The position numbers and the translations under genes are program-made. This document shows positions 61,769 through 64,000 of a stretch of 64,000 nucleotides of DNA, one piece after another (positions within the stretch are counted from its first letter, which is position 1; each line of letters starts with the position of its first letter). The DNA comes from Streptomyces sp. NRRL F-525 (GTDB lineage Bacteria; Actinomycetota; Actinomycetes; Streptomycetales; Streptomycetaceae). The stretch is from contig NZ_JNXE01000015.1 in NCBI RefSeq assembly GCF_000716605.1, positions 149,056 through 213,055 on the forward strand. The letters run 5' to 3'. The notes beneath the pieces were generated by a model that ran no database searches, had not been told where the DNA came from, and saw nothing but the letters and a program-made list of their open reading frames with translations.

Positions 61769-62338
61769 ATGGTCAGGATGAGCGCAGAAGAGAGGCGCGA
61801 GAGCGTCATCCGCGCGGCGATCGCCGAGTTCGCGCAGCGGGGGTACTACGGCACCTCCACGGAGGCGATCGCCAAGCGGGTCGGTGTCTCGCAGCCGTAT
61901 CTCTTCCGGCTCTTCCCGGGCAAGAAGGCGATGTTCGCGGCGGCTGCCCTCAGGTGTGTCGAGGACGTGTGCCGGGTCATGGAGGAGTCGTCCAAGGGGC
62001 TGGAGGGCGAAGAGGCCCTGCATGCCATGGCCAACGGTTATGTGCAGCTCATCACTGAGCACCCCGAGAAGCTCCAGATGCAGATGCAGACGTACATCAC
62101 GGTGGCCGCCGCCGAGGCGGAGGGCGACCACGAGTTCGGCGAGGCCGTACGGAAGGGCTGGATGCGGCTCTGGGACGTCGTGCATGTGCCCCTGGGGGCG
62201 GATGTCGACCAGACCACGACCTTCCTGGCGTACGGAATGCTGATCAACACCCTTGCGGCCATGGGTTTTCCACCCGAGCACCGGGTCTGGGAAGGGCTGT
62301 ACCCGTCGGCGCGGATCACTGGCCGGCTGGAGAAGTAG
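61769..62338 (+). CDS. TetR-family regulator of an efflux pump
   Basis: A 189-residue repressor with the N-terminal helix-turn-helix (AAIAEFAQRGYYGTSTEAIAKRVGVSQPYLFRLFPGKKAMF). The C-terminal ligand domain is typical of efflux regulators. ATG 61769 has no ribosome binding site, and the -10-like TAACTT ends 6 bp before it, so the mRNA is probably leaderless. The MFS pump gene follows 96 bp downstream with a second copy of the operator, which indicates control of both promoters. Confidence 0.92.
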   Translation: MVRMSAEERRESVIRAAIAEFAQRGYYGTSTEAIAKRVGVSQPYLFRLFPGKKAMFAAAALRCVEDVCRVMEESSKGLEGEEALHAMANGYVQLITEHPEKLQMQMQTYITVAAAEAEGDHEFGEAVRKGWMRLWDVVHVPLGADVDQTTTFLAYGMLINTLAAMGFPPEHRVWEGLYPSARITGRLEK

Positions 62339-62385
62339 CACGGATCGGCAAGGGGCGGATTCTGCGCCTTTTTCTGCGCGGCAAA

Positions 62386-62405
62386 GTTAGTCATCAATAA
62401 CTAAT
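62386..62405. promoter_or_regulatory. TetR operator 2
   Basis: GTTAGT-N8-ACTAAT in the gap between the TetR gene and the MFS gene, 29 bp before the MFS start. It shares the TTAGT-N8-ACTAA core and spacing with operator 1. Confidence 0.8.
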
Positions 62406-62434
62406 CATCGGTACGAGCACCCTTTGGGGGAGCG

Positions 62435-63907
62435 ATGTCACAGCCAGTCGCACGGCGCGGGGGAATGGTCTGGGCCCTCGTGATCACCAGCGTCGCCGGA
62501 TTCATGGCGGCCCTGGACAACCTCGTCGTCACCACCGCCCTGCCGTCCATCCGCAAGGACCTCGGCGGCGCGCTGGGCGACCTGGAATGGACCGTGAGCG
62601 CCTACACGCTCACCTTCGCCGTCCTGCTGATGTTCGGCGCGGCGCTCGGCGACCGGTTCGGCCGCCGCCGGCTCTTCCTCATCGGCATCACCGTCTTCAC
62701 CGGCGCGTCCGCCGCCGCGGCCATGGCACCCGGGATCAACTCCCTGATCGCGGCCCGCGCGGTCCAGGGCGTCGGCGCGGCGATCATGATGCCGCTGACA
62801 CTGACCCTGCTGACGGCGGCCGTACCCGTCGCCAAGCGCGGGATGGCGTACGGGATATGGGGCGCGGTGAACGGACTCGCCGTCGCCTCGGGACCCCTCA
62901 TCGGCGGCAGCCTCACCGAGCACATCTCCTGGCACTGGATCTTCTGGCTGAACGTCCCGCTCGGCCTGGCCCTGATCCCGCTCGCCCGCCTGCGCCTCTC
63001 CGAGTCCCACGGCTCCGGCGCCCCGCTCGACTTCCCCGGCACCCTGCTCGCCAGCGGCGGCCTCTTCGGGATCGTCTACGGCCTGGTCCGCGGGCCCGCC
63101 GACGGCTGGACCAGCTCGCTCGTCCTCACCGGGCTGTTCGCCGGAAGCGCCCTGTTCGCCGGCTTCATCGTCTACAGCGTCAACGCCAAGAACCCCATGC
63201 TCCCGATGCGGCTGTTCCGCTCCCGCGCCTTCTCCGGGATCAACGCGGCGAGCCTGCTGATGTTCCTCGGGATGTTCGGGTCGATCTTCCTGCTCAGCCA
63301 GTACATGCAGGGCGTCCTCGGCTACTCGCCCACCGAGGCGGGCCTGCGGATGCTCCCCTGGACCGGCATGCCGATGCTCGTCGCCCCCATCGCCGGCATC
63401 CTCTCCGACCGCATCGGCGGCCGCCCGGTCGTCGCCGCGGGCCTCTTCCTCCAGGCGGCCGGTCTCGGCTACATGTCCTACGTGGTCACCACCGACGTCT
63501 CCTACGGCGCTCAGCTGCCCGGCCTGATCCTCAGCGGCATCGGCATGGCCCTGTTCTTCGCGCCGGCCTCCAACCTGGTCATGTCCAGCGTCCGCCCCCA
63601 GGAGCAGGGCATCGCCTCCGGTGCCAACAACGCCCTCCGCGAGGTGGGCGGTGCCCTCGGCATCGCGATCATGGCGTCGATCTTCTCGGCTCAGGGTGGC
63701 TACCAGACCGCCCAGACCTTCGTCGACGGCCTGAAGCCCGCGCTGGTCACCGGGGCGGCGGTGGTCGCCCTCGCGGGAGTCGCGACGCTGCTGATCCCGA
63801 CCCGGCGGCGGGCGGCGGAACTCGCGGCGACGTCCGAGCCGGCGGCGGCTTCGGACCCGGCCGGGTCTTCCGAGTCCGACTCGGTACTGGAGAACGCCGG
63901 TCGCTGA
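62435..63907 (+). CDS. DHA2-type (EmrB/QacA) MFS multidrug efflux pump
   Basis: A 490-residue transporter with 14 helices. Motif C-like and family motifs are present: FMAALDNLVVTTALPSIRKDLG, GAALGDRFGRRRLFLIG, ARAVQGVGAAIMMPL and LIGGSLTEHISWHWIFWLNVPLG. DHA2 pumps export drugs or cations with protons. The C-terminal tail is Ala/Ser/Glu-rich. It is controlled by the upstream TetR gene. ATG 62435 follows TTTGGGGGAGCG. Confidence 0.94.
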   Translation: MSQPVARRGGMVWALVITSVAGFMAALDNLVVTTALPSIRKDLGGALGDLEWTVSAYTLTFAVLLMFGAALGDRFGRRRLFLIGITVFTGASAAAAMAPGINSLIAARAVQGVGAAIMMPLTLTLLTAAVPVAKRGMAYGIWGAVNGLAVASGPLIGGSLTEHISWHWIFWLNVPLGLALIPLARLRLSESHGSGAPLDFPGTLLASGGLFGIVYGLVRGPADGWTSSLVLTGLFAGSALFAGFIVYSVNAKNPMLPMRLFRSRAFSGINAASLLMFLGMFGSIFLLSQYMQGVLGYSPTEAGLRMLPWTGMPMLVAPIAGILSDRIGGRPVVAAGLFLQAAGLGYMSYVVTTDVSYGAQLPGLILSGIGMALFFAPASNLVMSSVRPQEQGIASGANNALREVGGALGIAIMASIFSAQGGYQTAQTFVDGLKPALVTGAAVVALAGVATLLIPTRRRAAELAATSEPAAASDPAGSSESDSVLENAGR

Positions 63908-63920
63908 CCGGGATGCCGGT

Positions 63921-63972
63921 GCACGCACGCGTGGGGCCCTGCCGTTGGTGGTGGGGCTTCACGCGTGCGTGC
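63921..63972 (+). terminator. Terminator after the MFS pump gene
   Basis: Perfect 13-bp arms GCACGCACGCGTG (63921-63933) and CACGCGTGCGTGC (63960-63972) with a 26-nt loop, 14 bp after the stop codon. Confidence 0.75.
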
Positions 63973-64000
63973 GGGGTGGGTGGCGGGGTTTGTGGGGGCT

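Overview
This 64 kb window is high-GC actinobacterial chromosome and is almost certainly from a Streptomyces. The signs are extreme third-position GC, frequent GTG/TTG starts, ATGA/GTGA gene overlaps, twin-arginine lipoprotein signals, a c-di-AMP riboswitch in front of a secreted lytic transglycosylase, and a gene order (polyprenyl synthase, korAB, two-component set, second nuo operon, htpX, tRNA-Tyr, tRNA-Thr/tRNA-Met, rpmG, MaoC pair) that I recall from the core arm of Streptomyces chromosomes. I see no transposase, integrase, phage gene or CRISPR array.

Layout. 1-8.6 kb: the 3' end of recQ, an M56 peptidase with a small coupled ORF, fumarylacetoacetase, an ATP-grasp ligase next to an FAD monooxygenase-like gene, a nucleotidyltransferase plus SUMF1-domain pair, and one hypothetical gene. 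8.7-16.5 kb: a self-contained beta-galactan utilisation locus. GH42 beta-galactosidase and GH53 endo-galactanase run one way. A sugar ABC importer (binding lipoprotein and two permeases) with a LacI regulator runs the other way, from a shared intergenic region with a good -35/-10 and two inverted repeats. 16.5-21.9 kb: a HAD phosphatase, an interspersed palindromic element, the riboswitch-controlled transglycosylase, and a CocE-type hydrolase with a POT peptide transporter. 22-27.1 kb: polyprenyl diphosphate synthase, a secreted-repeat lipoprotein, and a LolA-like protein with an ABC exporter. 27.1-34.1 kb: scattered small genes (FMN reductase, P-loop-like protein, TPR protein, VOC protein, RarD, QOR2-type reductase with HxlR regulator, DUF6082-like protein).

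34.1-53 kb is the most interesting block. KorAB (2-oxoacid:ferredoxin oxidoreductase) is followed by one response regulator and two paralogous sensor kinases, all leftward. A tightly overlapping rightward operon nuoABCHIJKLMN follows. It has no nuoD, nuoE, nuoF or nuoG, NuoC carries a long disordered tail, and NuoH has a substituted acidic loop. This looks like a Complex I-type ion pump without the NADH module, and a reduced-ferredoxin link to KorAB is an attractive but unproven idea. HtpX, a YccF protein, a barstar-domain protein and a SUKH/SMI1 protein come next.

55-64 kb: GlsB/YeaQ membrane protein, YajQ, tRNA-Tyr, a PL7 alginate lyase with its own operator-like palindrome, a zinc-ribbon protein, an NAD-binding protein, an amidohydrolase-like protein with eroded metal ligands, tRNA-Thr, tRNA-Met, rpmG, two MaoC dehydratases (HadA/HadB-like), and a TetR-DHA2 efflux pair with two matching 20-bp operators. 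All assignments come from reading motifs, signals and context in the sequence; no database search was run.
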